From Fontisubflavum oceani (GTDB lineage Bacteria > Pseudomonadota > Alphaproteobacteria > Rhodobacterales > Rhodobacteraceae), in contig NZ_CP129111.1 of NCBI RefSeq assembly GCF_030407165.1, positions 2,728,001 through 2,792,000 of the forward strand: a DNA stretch of 64,000 nucleotides. Reading direction: 5' to 3'. Shown here piece after piece: positions 27,340 to 37,012 of this stretch. Below the pieces are notes generated by a model. The model saw nothing but the letters and a program-made list of their open reading frames with translations, was not told the DNA's origin and searched no databases. A program made the position numbers and the translations under genes. Position 1 is the first letter of the stretch. Every line of letters starts with the position of its first letter.

Positions 27340-27369
27340 TTTCGCTTTTTTTCGTTGCGTAACTTTTCG
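27340..27369 (+). promoter_or_regulatory. TTTCG repeat array, putative DeoR operator of the ABC importer
   Basis: Three TTTCG units (27340-27344, 27350-27354, 27365-27369) in an AT-rich stretch about 65-94 bp before the binding-protein gene. Spaced TTTCG units are typical of DeoR-family operators, and the divergent promoter upstream has the same core. Confidence 0.5.
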
Positions 27370-27433
27370 AAAGTCCTCCTACTTAATGCACCGTCGGGGA
27401 ATCCGGCGCAAAGAAGCCTGACAGGAGCACATC

Positions 27434-28480
27434 ATGAAACTGACCCGAAGAAGCGTCCTGGGCAGCCTGACAGCTGCCACGGTACTTGCCAGCCCAACGA
27501 TCCTACGGGCTCAGACCCGCGAGTTGGTCATGGTCGGGTACGGCAACGACTCCGACGCCCCGCTGATCGCTGCCGGTGAAGAACTTAGCCGCCGCAACCC
27601 GGGCGTAACATTGCGCGTCATTGGCGGCTTGTCGTCGGAAGCCCTGGCTCAGATCAAAGCCGCCCGCGGCAACTCGCCCTACGACCTCGCAGTGATGGGC
27701 TCGCCCGCGATCATCAACGCTCTGGCCGAGGATGTGCTAGTGCCGCTCGATTTCTCGCAGATCCCCAACGCTGCCAATGTGGACCCGAAATTCCCCTCCT
27801 ACGGCTATGATGTCGGTCAGCCGATCTGGTTCGAAGGGATTGGTGTCGCCTATGACACTACCAAGATCACGACGCCACCTACCACCTGGGAAGAGCTGTG
27901 GAGCGGCGCCTATACCGGCCGGATCGGCATGTGCCGCCCGCAATCGAATCTCGGCCTCGGCGTGCTCGCCGCCACGAGCGAGGCCTTCGGGATGCCCCAG
28001 AGCGATATGGAGTTTGCCCTGAACAAATGGCTGGAGCTTGATCCGCTGGTCGGTCGCTCGCCGCCTCTGTTGCAGCAGATGATTGAACGTGGCGAAGTGG
28101 ACCTGGCGCCCTTGTGGCACGTCAACTCGGCGCTGGCCGCCAATTCGGGCCTGCCCATTGGCTACACCAAAATCACTGGGCCGGGGCCGCTGATGTTGCC
28201 GACCAACATCGTGCAATTCGTCAACACCGCCGACGGCACCGCCGATCTGGTTCATGAGTTCACTGACATCCTGCTGACGCCGGAGATTCAGTCGATGGCT
28301 GGCAGCGCACCGATCTATTTCGGCGCGGTGGTCGAAGGCATCGCGGTGCCGGAAGAGGCCGCGCCCTATGTGCCATCCACGCCCGAAGAGCTTGCGACCA
28401 CCACGTCCCTGGAATGGCCGGACTTCGCGCCGTTGCGCGGTCAAACGGTGGAAACCTTCGACCGCATGTTCGCGTCGTGA
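27434..28480 (+). CDS. ABC transporter substrate-binding protein (polyamine/iron type), Tat-exported
   Basis: Periplasmic solute-binding protein of 348 residues in the PotD/Fbp-like fold. The N-terminus has a twin-arginine signal (KLTRRSVLGSLTAATVLASP) with cleavage probably after LRAQ. Interior signs of the fold are GIGVAYDTTKI, TWEELWSGAYTGRIGM and the hinge GEVDLAPLWHVNSALAA. The stop overlaps the ATPase start. Ligand unknown; genes around it suggest a nitrogen-containing sugar derivative or cyclic amide. Confidence 0.85.
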   Translation: MKLTRRSVLGSLTAATVLASPTILRAQTRELVMVGYGNDSDAPLIAAGEELSRRNPGVTLRVIGGLSSEALAQIKAARGNSPYDLAVMGSPAIINALAEDVLVPLDFSQIPNAANVDPKFPSYGYDVGQPIWFEGIGVAYDTTKITTPPTTWEELWSGAYTGRIGMCRPQSNLGLGVLAATSEAFGMPQSDMEFALNKWLELDPLVGRSPPLLQQMIERGEVDLAPLWHVNSALAANSGLPIGYTKITGPGPLMLPTNIVQFVNTADGTADLVHEFTDILLTPEIQSMAGSAPIYFGAVVEGIAVPEEAAPYVPSTPEELATTTSLEWPDFAPLRGQTVETFDRMFAS

Positions 28481-29558
28481 TGATGCAGGATAAGGCTGAT
28501 CTGATGTATGGATCGGACATGGCCGCCCCGGTGCTGAGCATCGGGGCGGTTTCCAAACGTTTTGGCTCTGTCACGGTGTTGCAGGACTGCTCACTTGACG
28601 TTGCCGAAGGGGAGATCGTGACGCTGTTGGGCGCGTCGGGCTGTGGCAAGACCACGCTTCTGCGCTGCATCGCTGGGTTCTGGGATGCAGAACAGGGCGC
28701 GATTGAGATCGACGGTCGCAATGTCAGCGGCATGCCGGTGAATCGGCGCCCGGTTGGCGTCGTGTTCCAAAGCTACGCGCTGTTTCCGCATCTTACAGTT
28801 GCGCGCAATGTCGGCTACGGGCTGCGCATGCGCGGCGTGTCCCGGTCCGAGATTGAGGCCCGCGTCGCGGAGGCGCTTGATACTGTCTCGCTCGCAGAGT
28901 TCGCGGATCGGTATCCGGCCCAGCTTTCCGGTGGGCAGCAACAACGCGTCGCTGTTGCGCGGGTGCTGGTCTTGCAGCCCCGAGTTTTGCTGCTGGACGA
29001 ACCGTTCAGCGCGCTCGACGCCAAGCTGCGCGGCGCGATGCAGGTCGAGCTGCGGCAGTTGATCAAGCGCCTGGGCCTGACGGCAATCTTCGTCACCCAT
29101 GACCAGGAAGAAGCGCTGACGATGTCGGATCGGATCGCCGTTATGCGCGCGGGGCAGATCGAGCAGGTCGCCGCCCCCGATACGGTGTTCGACCATCCCT
29201 CGACGGCCTATGTCGCGGATTTCATCGGCACATCGAATTTTTGGGACGCGGAAGCCGGAAATGGCACTGTCGAGCTGCCCGATGGTCAGACGGCGCAGAC
29301 CGATCTGTCCGGCAAAGTTCAGGTCATGACCCGTCCTCACAACCTTCGTGTCGCCCCCGAGGGCACAAGCCCCTGGCGCGGGACGGTCTCGTTTCACCGC
29401 ACCGTTGGCGCGCTGATCGAATACCATGTGGACATGCCCGATGGCACAACGATCCAGGTGGCGGCTATGCGACAGGAGCGGGCCAGCCCCTTCAGGCCGG
29501 CGCGGCCGTCAGTCTGTCCGTCATCGACCCGTCCTATTGCGCCGTGTATCCGATCTGA
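28480..29558 (+). CDS. ABC transporter ATP-binding protein, PotA type (one-base frameshift)
   Basis: Importer ATPase of about 359 residues. Walker A GASGCGKTT, Q-loop VFQSYALFPHL, signature LSGGQQQRVAVAR, Walker B VLLLDEPFSALD, H-loop FVTHDQEEALTMSD, then the TOBE domain. Near the end the frame as read becomes arginine/proline rich after VAAMRQ. One extra base at about 29476-29480 gives EAGQPLQAGAAVSLSVIDPS and a stop at 29558 that overlaps the permease start. The ATG at 28480 overlaps the binding-protein stop; another ATG at 28504 is possible. Confidence 0.87.
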
Positions 29559-30490
29559 TGACCGAGGCAGCCTTCTCTCAGCCCGCCTCAAAGGCCAGCC
29601 TGTCTGAACAGGTTCTCGACAAGCTTTTGTCTGGCCGTGGCATCTGGCCCGCGGTTCCGGCGATCATTGTGCTGTCCGTTGTCGCGGTCATCCCGTTCGT
29701 GATCCTTTTGTCCCTGGGGTTTTCGGATATCGTGGTTTCGCGCGGGGCCATCGTTTCGCAGACATTTTCTCTATCACACCTGACCAATGCGCTGACGGAT
29801 CCGCTGTATTGGACGACGTTCCAACGTTCGCTGACGCTGGCGATCAACACCACGCTTCTATGCCTGCTCTTCGGCTATCCGGTGGCCTACCTGTTCCTGA
29901 TTGGCGGCAAATGGACCCGTCGGCTGATCCTGATCCTGACCATCGCGCCGCTGCTGACCAGTGGCATCGTGCGGACCTATGCCTGGTTGGTGATCCTCGG
30001 CGGGCGCGGCGTCGTGAACTCCACGCTGATGAGCCTCGGGCTGATCGACCAGCCGCTGCGCATCATGAACACCCATTGGGCCGTCCTGATCGGTATGGTG
30101 CAAATCCACCTGCCGGTTATGATCCTGCCGCTGATCGCAGTCATGAGCCGCCATGAGGGTGGCCTGTTCGAGGCGTCGGCCAATCTTGGCGCGTCCCGCC
30201 TGGGCACGCTGCGCACCGTGATCCTCCCGCTGAGCGCACCGGGCATCGGCACAGGCGCGGCGCTGGTCTTCACGCTGAGCTACACGACCTTCGTGGTGCC
30301 GCAGCTTTTGGGCGGCGGAAACTACTTGAACGCGGCAACGATGATCTATGAGCAGGTCGTGTTCTCGTTGGAATGGAGCAAAGGTTCAGTCAGCTCATTG
30401 ATCCTGATGGTGACCTGCCTCATCGTGCTGGTGGCGATCGCGATGATCACAAACCTGTTCACCCGCTGGACAAAAGGACGAGACGCATGA
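29558..30490 (+). CDS. ABC transporter permease, PotB type
   Basis: Membrane subunit of about 310 residues with six helices. It has a cytoplasmic N-terminal tail (TEAAFSQPASKASLSEQVLD), FGYPVAYLFLIGGKW, and the EAA loop EASANLGASRLGTLRTVILP that contacts the ATPase. Translation is coupled to the ATPase (TGATG) and to the second permease (ATGA). Confidence 0.9.
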   Translation: MTEAAFSQPASKASLSEQVLDKLLSGRGIWPAVPAIIVLSVVAVIPFVILLSLGFSDIVVSRGAIVSQTFSLSHLTNALTDPLYWTTFQRSLTLAINTTLLCLLFGYPVAYLFLIGGKWTRRLILILTIAPLLTSGIVRTYAWLVILGGRGVVNSTLMSLGLIDQPLRIMNTHWAVLIGMVQIHLPVMILPLIAVMSRHEGGLFEASANLGASRLGTLRTVILPLSAPGIGTGAALVFTLSYTTFVVPQLLGGGNYLNAATMIYEQVVFSLEWSKGSVSSLILMVTCLIVLVAIAMITNLFTRWTKGRDA

Positions 30491-31305
30491 TCAAGGCCCT
30501 GCGCACCGCCTCCCTTGGCGACATTCTCGGCATCGGGTTGATCCTGTTCGTCGCCGTCTTCTCTCTGCTGCTGCTGATCGCGCCATCGGTCATCGTCATC
30601 CTCATCTCTTTCGACACGCGCGCCTTTGTCAGTTTCCCACCCGAAGGGTTCACCTTGCGCTGGTATGCCGAGGTGTTTGAACAGACCGAACTTGTCGGTG
30701 CGATGTGGACCAGCCTCAAGGTTGGCCTGATGGTGACCTTCCTGTGCGTCGTCCTGGGCGTGCCCACAGCGCTGGCCTGTGTGCGCGGCAAGTTCCGTGG
30801 CACGACCGCCCTTTCGGTTTTTGTGCTGGTGCCGCATATGGTGCCTGGCATTGTGCTTGGTGTCGCGGTGCTGTTCGCCGGCGCGCTGGTAGGGGTTTCG
30901 CCCTCAATCTGGTTGCAGGCGATCTCAATCACCGTGTTCATCATGGCGGTGATGGTCCGAACCGTTCAAAGCCGCCTTGTCCGGCTGGATCCATCGCTGG
31001 AGGAAGCAGCCACTAATCTCGGCGCGACCTCGTTCCAGAGTCTGCGCACCATCACCTTCCCACTGCTGCTGCCCGCGATCCTGGCGGGCGCGGTCTTCAC
31101 CTTCGTCGAAGGATTCGACAACCTGTCGGTGGCGATCTTCACCCATGGCTTCCGCGACCGGCCTCTGCCGGTGGAGTTGTTGGCGCTTGTACAATACACC
31201 AGTTCACCGCTGGTCGCGGCCGTATCCGGCGTGCAGATCCTGCTTGCGATCCTTGCGCTGGTAGCGGTGTCGATGAGCGTCGGATTGGACAAGGTCAACG
31301 AGTGA
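30487..31305 (+). CDS. ABC transporter permease, PotC type
   Basis: Second membrane subunit of about 272 residues with six helices and the EAA loop EEAATNLGATSFQSLRTITF. PotC-like features include FPPEGFTLRWYAEVFEQTEL and HMVPGIVLGVAVLFAG. Last gene of the importer unit; the gap to the GntR gene is 225 bp and contains a TTGACA at 31438, but no convincing full promoter. Confidence 0.9.
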   Translation: MIKALRTASLGDILGIGLILFVAVFSLLLLIAPSVIVILISFDTRAFVSFPPEGFTLRWYAEVFEQTELVGAMWTSLKVGLMVTFLCVVLGVPTALACVRGKFRGTTALSVFVLVPHMVPGIVLGVAVLFAGALVGVSPSIWLQAISITVFIMAVMVRTVQSRLVRLDPSLEEAATNLGATSFQSLRTITFPLLLPAILAGAVFTFVEGFDNLSVAIFTHGFRDRPLPVELLALVQYTSSPLVAAVSGVQILLAILALVAVSMSVGLDKVNE

Positions 31306-31530
31306 CGCCTGTCCCAGTCCAGCGCCTGCAGGATCGGTCTGATGGCGGAACCGGTGGCTCTGACCGCCCCTGGCTTCGGCGCGGTGGCGTTCGCGAAGCG
31401 GGGCGTGCGCCGCAGGCGATCTCCGGTCACTTCGCATTTGACAAATATTACAACTTCGACGCTAAACTGGTCGCGACAATGGGCTCAACCGGCCCAGGTG
31501 CGCAGATTTTCCAAAGAGACCGGGCAAGCA

Positions 31531-32292
31531 ATGAGCAAAAAACCTTCTGTCATCGCCGCCGGACCGGCAAATGTCCGACGTGACCGTTTGGGACAGGGGC
31601 GGCTGAGCAGCAAAGTCTATGACGCAGTCCTCTCGGACATCATGGAAGGACACTACAAGGAGGGGGACCGCCTGCCGACCGAAACGGCACTTGCGGAGCA
31701 GTTTTCGGTCTCTCGTCCTGTTGTGCGCGAAGCGCTCGCGCAACTGCGCGACGATGGCCTGATCCACGCGCGGCAAGGGTCAGGAAGCTATGTGCAGAAG
31801 CCACCGAACACCGCACTTCTCCAGTTCGCCCCGCTTGGCAGCATCGCCGATATGCAGCGCTGCTTTGAATTTCGGGCAGCCTTGGAACCAAGGGCTGCGG
31901 CGCTTGCGGCCGTTCGCCGAAGCAAGGAAGATCTTGCCCTTTTGCGCTCTGCGCTAGAGACGCTAGATGCAGCCGTCAACAGTGGCGCGATAGGCACCGA
32001 TCATGATTTCGCCTTCCACAAGGCAGTCGCAGCGGCCTCAGGGAACAGGTTTTTCGAGGTTACGCTCAGCTCCCTTGAAGAGGCGATTTCCTCCGCGATC
32101 TCGGTCAACCGCAACCTATCGCTGCTCGATCCACAGGCGCGCCTGGCGCTGGTTCAACGCGAACATGAGCGCGTTTTCGAAGAAATCGAAGCCGGCGATG
32201 CGGATGGCGCAGAAGCCGCCATGCGTCTTCATATCGACGGCGCGCGGCGCCGTGTTTTCGACGGGGACGGAGGCGCGAGCGGCAACTTGTGA
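31531..32292 (+). CDS. GntR-family regulator, FadR subfamily (FCD domain)
   Basis: About 253 residues. Winged helix: GRLSSKVYDAVLSDIMEGHY, LPTETALAEQFSVSRPVVRE and GLIHARQGSGSYV. The FCD ligand domain follows with RAALEPRAAALAA and HDFAFHKAVAAASGN (metal-binding Asp/His) and a late ERVFEEIEAGDADGAEAAM. FCD regulators sense organic or sugar acids. The ATG at 31531 begins the recognised N-terminus. Likely controls the genes that follow, through the 11-bp site at 32327. Confidence 0.9.
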   Translation: MSKKPSVIAAGPANVRRDRLGQGRLSSKVYDAVLSDIMEGHYKEGDRLPTETALAEQFSVSRPVVREALAQLRDDGLIHARQGSGSYVQKPPNTALLQFAPLGSIADMQRCFEFRAALEPRAAALAAVRRSKEDLALLRSALETLDAAVNSGAIGTDHDFAFHKAVAAASGNRFFEVTLSSLEEAISSAISVNRNLSLLDPQARLALVQREHERVFEEIEAGDADGAEAAMRLHIDGARRRVFDGDGGASGNL

Positions 32293-32300
32293 AATCGGAG

Positions 32301-32337
32301 TTGACAAATTTTTGCAAATAGTCATTTTGTCTGACAA
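32301..32337 (+). promoter_or_regulatory. Promoter with FadR-type operator upstream of the RraA-like gene
   Basis: TTGACA at 32301 is a good -35 box, with ATTTTG at 32324 as a weak -10 after 17 bp. TTGTCTGACAA at 32327-32337 is a perfect 5-1-5 palindrome and fits the FadR-subfamily consensus TNGTNNNACNA. The FCD regulator gene directly upstream is the obvious partner. Confidence 0.55.
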
Positions 32338-32372
32338 CTTCGCTATCAAGCCACCTGATCAAGGACGCCGCC

Positions 32373-33112
32373 GTGACGATGCAAACCGACGAGACCGTCT
32401 CGCCAGAAACGATCGAGCGGCTGAAACGCTGCTCGACCGCGACACTGACAACGCAGCTCTTCAAGCGTGGTCTCAGCAATCTCTATATTCAGGGCATAGC
32501 CCGCCAGACCGCAAAAGGCGGAGCCATGGTCGGTCCGGCAACCACGCTGCGCTACATTCCGGCGCGCGAGGATATCGATCATCTCGGCGTGTTCGAGGAT
32601 CGCAGCCACCCGCAGCGGAAAGTCGTCGAGGACATTCCAGGCGGGCATGTTCTGGTCATGGATGCCCGTTGTGATGCGAGCGCCGCGTCCGCCGGACATA
32701 TCCTGCTGACCCGGATGCAGATGCGGGGTGCGGTCGGTATCGTCACCGATGGCGCGCTGCGCGACCTGCCGGAGATCGCCGAGATGGACTGGCCGGTCTA
32801 CGCGCAAGGCGGCTCGGCCCCCACCAATCTGATCCGTCACCATGCAGTCGATATCGACGTGCCGATCGCCTGTGGCGATGTCCCAGTCTATCCCGGCGAT
32901 ATCATCGTCGGCGATCACGAGGGCGTCGTGGTTCTGCCTCGGTATCTGGCCGATGAGGTCGCAACCGACGCGGAAGCGCAGGAGAATTCGAAGCCTTCGT
33001 CCTAGAGGAGGTTAAGGCGGGGAAATCCATCTTCGGGATCTATCCGCCCGACGACGAAACAAAGCGCCGTTACGAAGCGCTGACCGGCATCCGGCCCAAA
33101 ACACACGGGTGA
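32373..33112 (+). CDS. RraA family protein (aldolase/decarboxylase-like; one-base frameshift)
   Basis: Relatives are 4-hydroxy-4-methyl-2-oxoglutarate aldolases and oxaloacetate decarboxylases, with the RNase E regulator RraA as a divergent member. Seen: ERLKRCSTATLTTQLFKRGL, metal/substrate loops IVTDGALRDLPE and GDHEGVVVLPRYLADEV. The frame as read ends at KPSS. One extra base near 32983 gives EEFEAFVLEEVKAGKSIFG, then IYPPDDETKRRYEAL and a stop at 33112 (about 246 residues), the family's normal end. GTG at 32373 or ATG at 32379 can start it. Confidence 0.82.
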
Positions 33113-33185
33113 CCATGCGTATCGCCGGGCTTGCCCGTTCGGTCGCAAATGACTTCAGAAATGCGCATCAGGGGAGGAACCAGAC

Positions 33186-34217
33186 ATGTGCATCGCTTTG
33201 ACTTCCATCCGACAGACCGGCCTTGCAGCGGTCTGCGGGATTGCACTGACGGCGGCAGGGCCTGCTACCTTCGCATCGGCACAGGATGTGACGCTGCGCA
33301 TGGGTCACATACATGCCCCCTCGGGGCCGACCGGACGGGGCGCGGATATGTTCGCCGAGTTGGTCGCCGACTACACCGACGGACGTGTCGAGGTGCAGGT
33401 GTTTCCGTCCTCTCAGCTCGGCGGCCTTCGCGATCTTTTTGGTGCCTCCAGAAGCGGCGCAATTGACATCGCGCTTACGCCCTACCCGCTTCTGTCGGAC
33501 ATCGTGCAGAGTTACTCGATTTTGACCGCGGGCTATGTGTTCGACGACTTCTCGCACCAGCTTGCCGTCCTTGATCACCCTGACTACGGCCAGGCCTGGA
33601 GCGCCGAGCTTGCCGAAGACGGTGGCCTCGTCGTTCTGGGCAACTACTACTTCGGTGCTCGCACCTTGACCACGACGGAGACAGAGGTGCGCACACCCGC
33701 CGATCTTGACGGGTTGAAAATCCGCGCCGTCGGCAACCCGCTGTCGCTGGCGACGATCACGGGCTTGGGCGCAAACCCGACACCTCTTCCGCTGTCGGAG
33801 CTGTTCCAGGGGCTGACGCAAGGCATCGTGGACGGGCAGGAGAACCCGCTGCCGACAATCTTCAACCAGAACTTCTTTGATGTGCAGGACTACCTGATCC
33901 TGACGCGTCATCAGTTGATCCCAATCCCGATCACAATCAATGTGGACAGCTGGCGCGAGCTATCGCCGGAAGATCAGGAGGCCGTGCGCCGCGCAGCTGT
34001 CGAAGCGACCACATTCATGACCGAGACGGTCATTGCGCAGGAAGGCGCGCTTCTTGCAAGCCTCGAAGCCGAAGGCATGTCCGTGATCGGCGTCGAACAG
34101 GGCCTTGATATCGACGCCTTCCGCGCGTCGGTAACAGCGCAGATTGAGATGCTGGACGGGGCGGAATGGCCCGAAGGCCTTCTCGAAGAGGTCGAGGCGC
34201 TGGCACCGCAGGGTTGA
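33186..34217 (+). CDS. TRAP transporter substrate-binding protein, DctP type
   Basis: Periplasmic binding protein of 343 residues with a signal peptide ending near FASAQ. Fold marks: TLRMGHIHAPSGPTGRGADM, VEVQVFPSSQLGG, and the ligand-contact region LDGLKIRAVGNPL followed by LSELFQGLTQGIVDGQENP. The arginine in KIRAVG normally pairs with a carboxylate, so an organic or sugar acid is the likely ligand. A strong AGGGGAGG ribosome site precedes the ATG. Confidence 0.92.
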   Translation: MCIALTSIRQTGLAAVCGIALTAAGPATFASAQDVTLRMGHIHAPSGPTGRGADMFAELVADYTDGRVEVQVFPSSQLGGLRDLFGASRSGAIDIALTPYPLLSDIVQSYSILTAGYVFDDFSHQLAVLDHPDYGQAWSAELAEDGGLVVLGNYYFGARTLTTTETEVRTPADLDGLKIRAVGNPLSLATITGLGANPTPLPLSELFQGLTQGIVDGQENPLPTIFNQNFFDVQDYLILTRHQLIPIPITINVDSWRELSPEDQEAVRRAAVEATTFMTETVIAQEGALLASLEAEGMSVIGVEQGLDIDAFRASVTAQIEMLDGAEWPEGLLEEVEALAPQG

Positions 34218-34295
34218 TCTCCATCTGACAGCACAAGGCGCGCGTCCGGCGGGCGCGCGCCGCCCCCGCCCCCTCAATCGACGGATCAAGCGCCC

Positions 34296-34805
34296 GTGTT
34301 TCCCACCGACCCCGATGTCAGCCGATGGACGATCCTGCGCCGTGAACCTGAATTCACGATCGCACAGATATTCCTGTGGTTCTTTGTGGCCCTGACCAGC
34401 CTTCAGGTCATCATGCGCTATGTCTTCGACGCGCCGCTGCAATGGCCGGAGGAACTGACGCAGATCCTTCTGGTCTGGATGACGTTCATTGCAGCCGTTG
34501 GTCTGTCAAGGCAAGGCCTCCACATCCGGGTCGAGATCCTGGAAAACTTCCTCGGCTATAGGGGTAGGAGTGTGATGGAGGCGATCTTCAACATCCTGAC
34601 CATCGTCTTCATGGCCGCACTCATCATCGGCGGTTGGTCCATGTACGAACAGCTGAGCTTCGAACGAACGGCCGCCCTGCGCTGGAAGCTCAATATGATC
34701 TACGCAATCGTCCCCCTGAGCGCGGCGGCCATGTTAGTGGTCCATCTTTGGCAGCTGGTCGGGAACCTTTCCGTCGTCTTCGGGGCACGCAGCAATGGAT
34801 CTTAG
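34296..34805 (+). CDS. TRAP transporter small membrane subunit, DctQ type
   Basis: Four-helix subunit of 169 residues: FLWFFVALTSLQVIMRYVF, then PLQWPEELTQILLVWMTF, a DctQ signature, and a C-terminal helix pair. GTG start at 34296. Its last 11 bases overlap the start of the large subunit. Confidence 0.9.
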   Translation: MFPTDPDVSRWTILRREPEFTIAQIFLWFFVALTSLQVIMRYVFDAPLQWPEELTQILLVWMTFIAAVGLSRQGLHIRVEILENFLGYRGRSVMEAIFNILTIVFMAALIIGGWSMYEQLSFERTAALRWKLNMIYAIVPLSAAAMLVVHLWQLVGNLSVVFGARSNGS

Positions 34806-36091
34806 CTTGTTTCTAATCGGGTTGGTTGTTGCCAGCCTCGTGCTTGTGCTCGGCGGCTATGCCCTCGCCTTTGCCTTGGGCGGCTTGTCGATCCTCTATC
34901 TGTGGTGGAACGATTTCCCGTTGTCCTTCGCGGTCGTGGAGCTGGGCGGATCGCTTCCAGAACTTCACCATGCTGGCGATACCGCTTTTCATGCTGTCAG
35001 GTGCCTTAATGAATGCTGGCAAGATCACGGATCGGATCTTCGCATTTGCCAAGCTCATGGTCGGACGGATTCCCGGTGGGCTGGGCCATGTGAACATCTT
35101 CGCGAGTCTGGTCTTCGCTGGCATGTCGGGATCGGTGCTCGCCGACGTCGCGGGGCTAGGGCGCATGGAATACAAGGCCATGCGCGATGAGAACTACAAA
35201 GAAGATTTCGCGATGGGGGTAACGCTGTCTTCCGCCGCGATCGGCCCGATCCTGCCGCCGAGTGTGCCGATGGTGCTTTTCGGGCTGGTGGCGGAGGTCT
35301 CGATCACCGGCCTGTTTCTTGGCGGCATCATGCCCGCCTTCGTGATCACCGGCTGCCTGATGATCTATGTCTACCTCGTGGGCCGCAAACACGGCTACTA
35401 CACCACGGACAGTCAATGGAGCCTTGGGCGCCTGGGTATGGCGTTTCTCTATGCGCTGCCACCGCTTTTGACGCCGGTCCTAATTGTAGGCGGTATGGTC
35501 CTGGGGATATTCAGCCCGACCGAGGCGGCGGTGGTCGCCGTCCTGTACGCCCTGTTTCTCGCTGTCATCGTCTATCGCGACTTGGGGCTGGCCACATTCT
35601 TCGATGTCAGCCGCGAGGTCGTGATCGGCACAACGCGCCTTCTGTTTGTGATCGCCATGTCATTGTTGTTCGGATGGGTTCTTTCCGTAGGACGCATGCC
35701 ACAGGAATTGGCTGGCTGGATAGGCGGCACTTTCGATCAACAATGGGCTTTCCTGCTTCTTCTGATGGTGGTCATCATCTTCTTGGGCGCGATTGTCGCC
35801 GATGCGATCCTGCTGTTGATCCTGGCGCCGATGATCGTCCCGATTGCCGTCGCCAATTACGGCATGGACCCGCTACACCTGGGTGTGGTTATGGTCTTCA
35901 CCATCATGATCGGGCAGTTCACCCCGCCGATGGGCATGTCGCTCTTCATAATGCGGGATATCACCGGGTTGCCGTTTACCCGGGTCTGCATTGCGGTTGC
36001 GCCGTTCCTGCTACCGCTCGTAGCCGCGCTTTTGGTGATGGCCTATGTCCCTGAGGTCGTGCTGTTCATCCCGCGCGCGTTCGGGTTTTAA
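34795..36091 (+). CDS. TRAP transporter large membrane subunit, DctM type (frameshift)
   Basis: Multi-helix translocation subunit, about 430 residues. The first 50 residues (DLSLFLIGLVVASLVLVLGG to FAVVEL) are in one frame and the rest, from DRFQNFTMLAIPLFMLSGAL to the stop, in the next. The break is at about 34941-34950 (CTGGGCGGATCGC). Either one base is extra or two are missing; this is the only break here that a single added base does not repair. Later marks: FAGMSGSVLADVAGLGRMEY, LPPSVPMVLFGLVAEVSI, FTPPMGMSLFIMRDITG. Confidence 0.85.
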
Positions 36092-36116
36092 GACGTCGAT
36101 TGGAAGGAACCAAACC

Positions 36117-37007
36117 ATGCAATACGATATCCGACATCCCGATTTCGAAGCGGTCATCGTTCCGGACGCGACGGTGTCGCAACTCGCGACAGGGTACGAG
36201 TTCGTCGAAGGCCCGGCCTGGCATCCAACCGAAGGCCATCTGACCTTCAGCGACATCGCGGGCGATGCGATGTACCGCTGGCGACCCGGAGATGCGGTGC
36301 CATCGGTCTTTCGCCAACCCAGCCACAAAGCCAACGGCAACACCTATGACGCGGCGGGCCGGCTTCTGACCTGTGAGCATGCAACCAACCGCATTGTCCG
36401 GCTTGAGGCGGACGGGTCTCTGTCGGTCCTCGCCAGCCATTTCGGGGACAAGGAGTTGAACGCCCCCAATGACATCATCGTCACTCGCGACGGCACCATC
36501 TGGTTCTCCGACCCGCTTGCAGGCCGAAAGCCGTTCTTCGGCGTCGAACGCGATCAGGACCTCGATTTTCAGGGCGTCTGGCGGATCCGGCCCGAGGCAG
36601 AAACGGCTGAACCTGTCGCCCGCGATTACGAGCTGCCGAACGGGCTTTGCACCAATGCGGAAGAGACGGCGCTCTACGTCAATGACACCCTTCGCAAACA
36701 CATCCGCCGCTACGATCTGACGGCTGACGGAGAGATTTCGGGAGGCGCGGTGTTCGCGGAACTCACTGGCGCGGGCGAGGGCGTGGCCGATGGCATGAAA
36801 TGCGACACCGAAGGCCGAGTCTGGTGCACCGGGCCCGGCGGCGTGCAGGTCTTCTCGCCCGATGGCGTGTCGCTCGGCGTGATCCTGATCCCCGAAAAGA
36901 CCGCGAACTTCACATGGATGGGGGCGGATCGCCGGACGCTGGTGACAACCTCGTCGACATCGCTCTATACGATCCCGGTGAACGCCACCGGCCATCACCT
37001 GTTTTGA
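36117..37007 (+). CDS. SMP-30/gluconolactonase family protein
   Basis: Six-bladed beta-propeller lactonase of 296 residues that opens sugar lactones. Metal-binding positions: glutamate in YEFVEGPAWHPTEGHLTFSD, asparagine in NAPNDIIVTRDGTIWFSDP, and aspartate in ADGMKCDTEGRVWCTGPGG. GGAAGGAA precedes the ATG. With the downstream SDR it forms the usual dehydrogenase-then-lactonase pair of non-phosphorylated sugar oxidation. Confidence 0.9.
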   Translation: MQYDIRHPDFEAVIVPDATVSQLATGYEFVEGPAWHPTEGHLTFSDIAGDAMYRWRPGDAVPSVFRQPSHKANGNTYDAAGRLLTCEHATNRIVRLEADGSLSVLASHFGDKELNAPNDIIVTRDGTIWFSDPLAGRKPFFGVERDQDLDFQGVWRIRPEAETAEPVARDYELPNGLCTNAEETALYVNDTLRKHIRRYDLTADGEISGGAVFAELTGAGEGVADGMKCDTEGRVWCTGPGGVQVFSPDGVSLGVILIPEKTANFTWMGADRRTLVTTSSTSLYTIPVNATGHHLF

Positions 37008-37012
37008 CCGCC

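Noticed and set aside
31438..31468. TTGACA...TAAACT as a promoter of the GntR gene
   Set aside because: Spacing is 19 bp and the -10 is poor; too weak to list.
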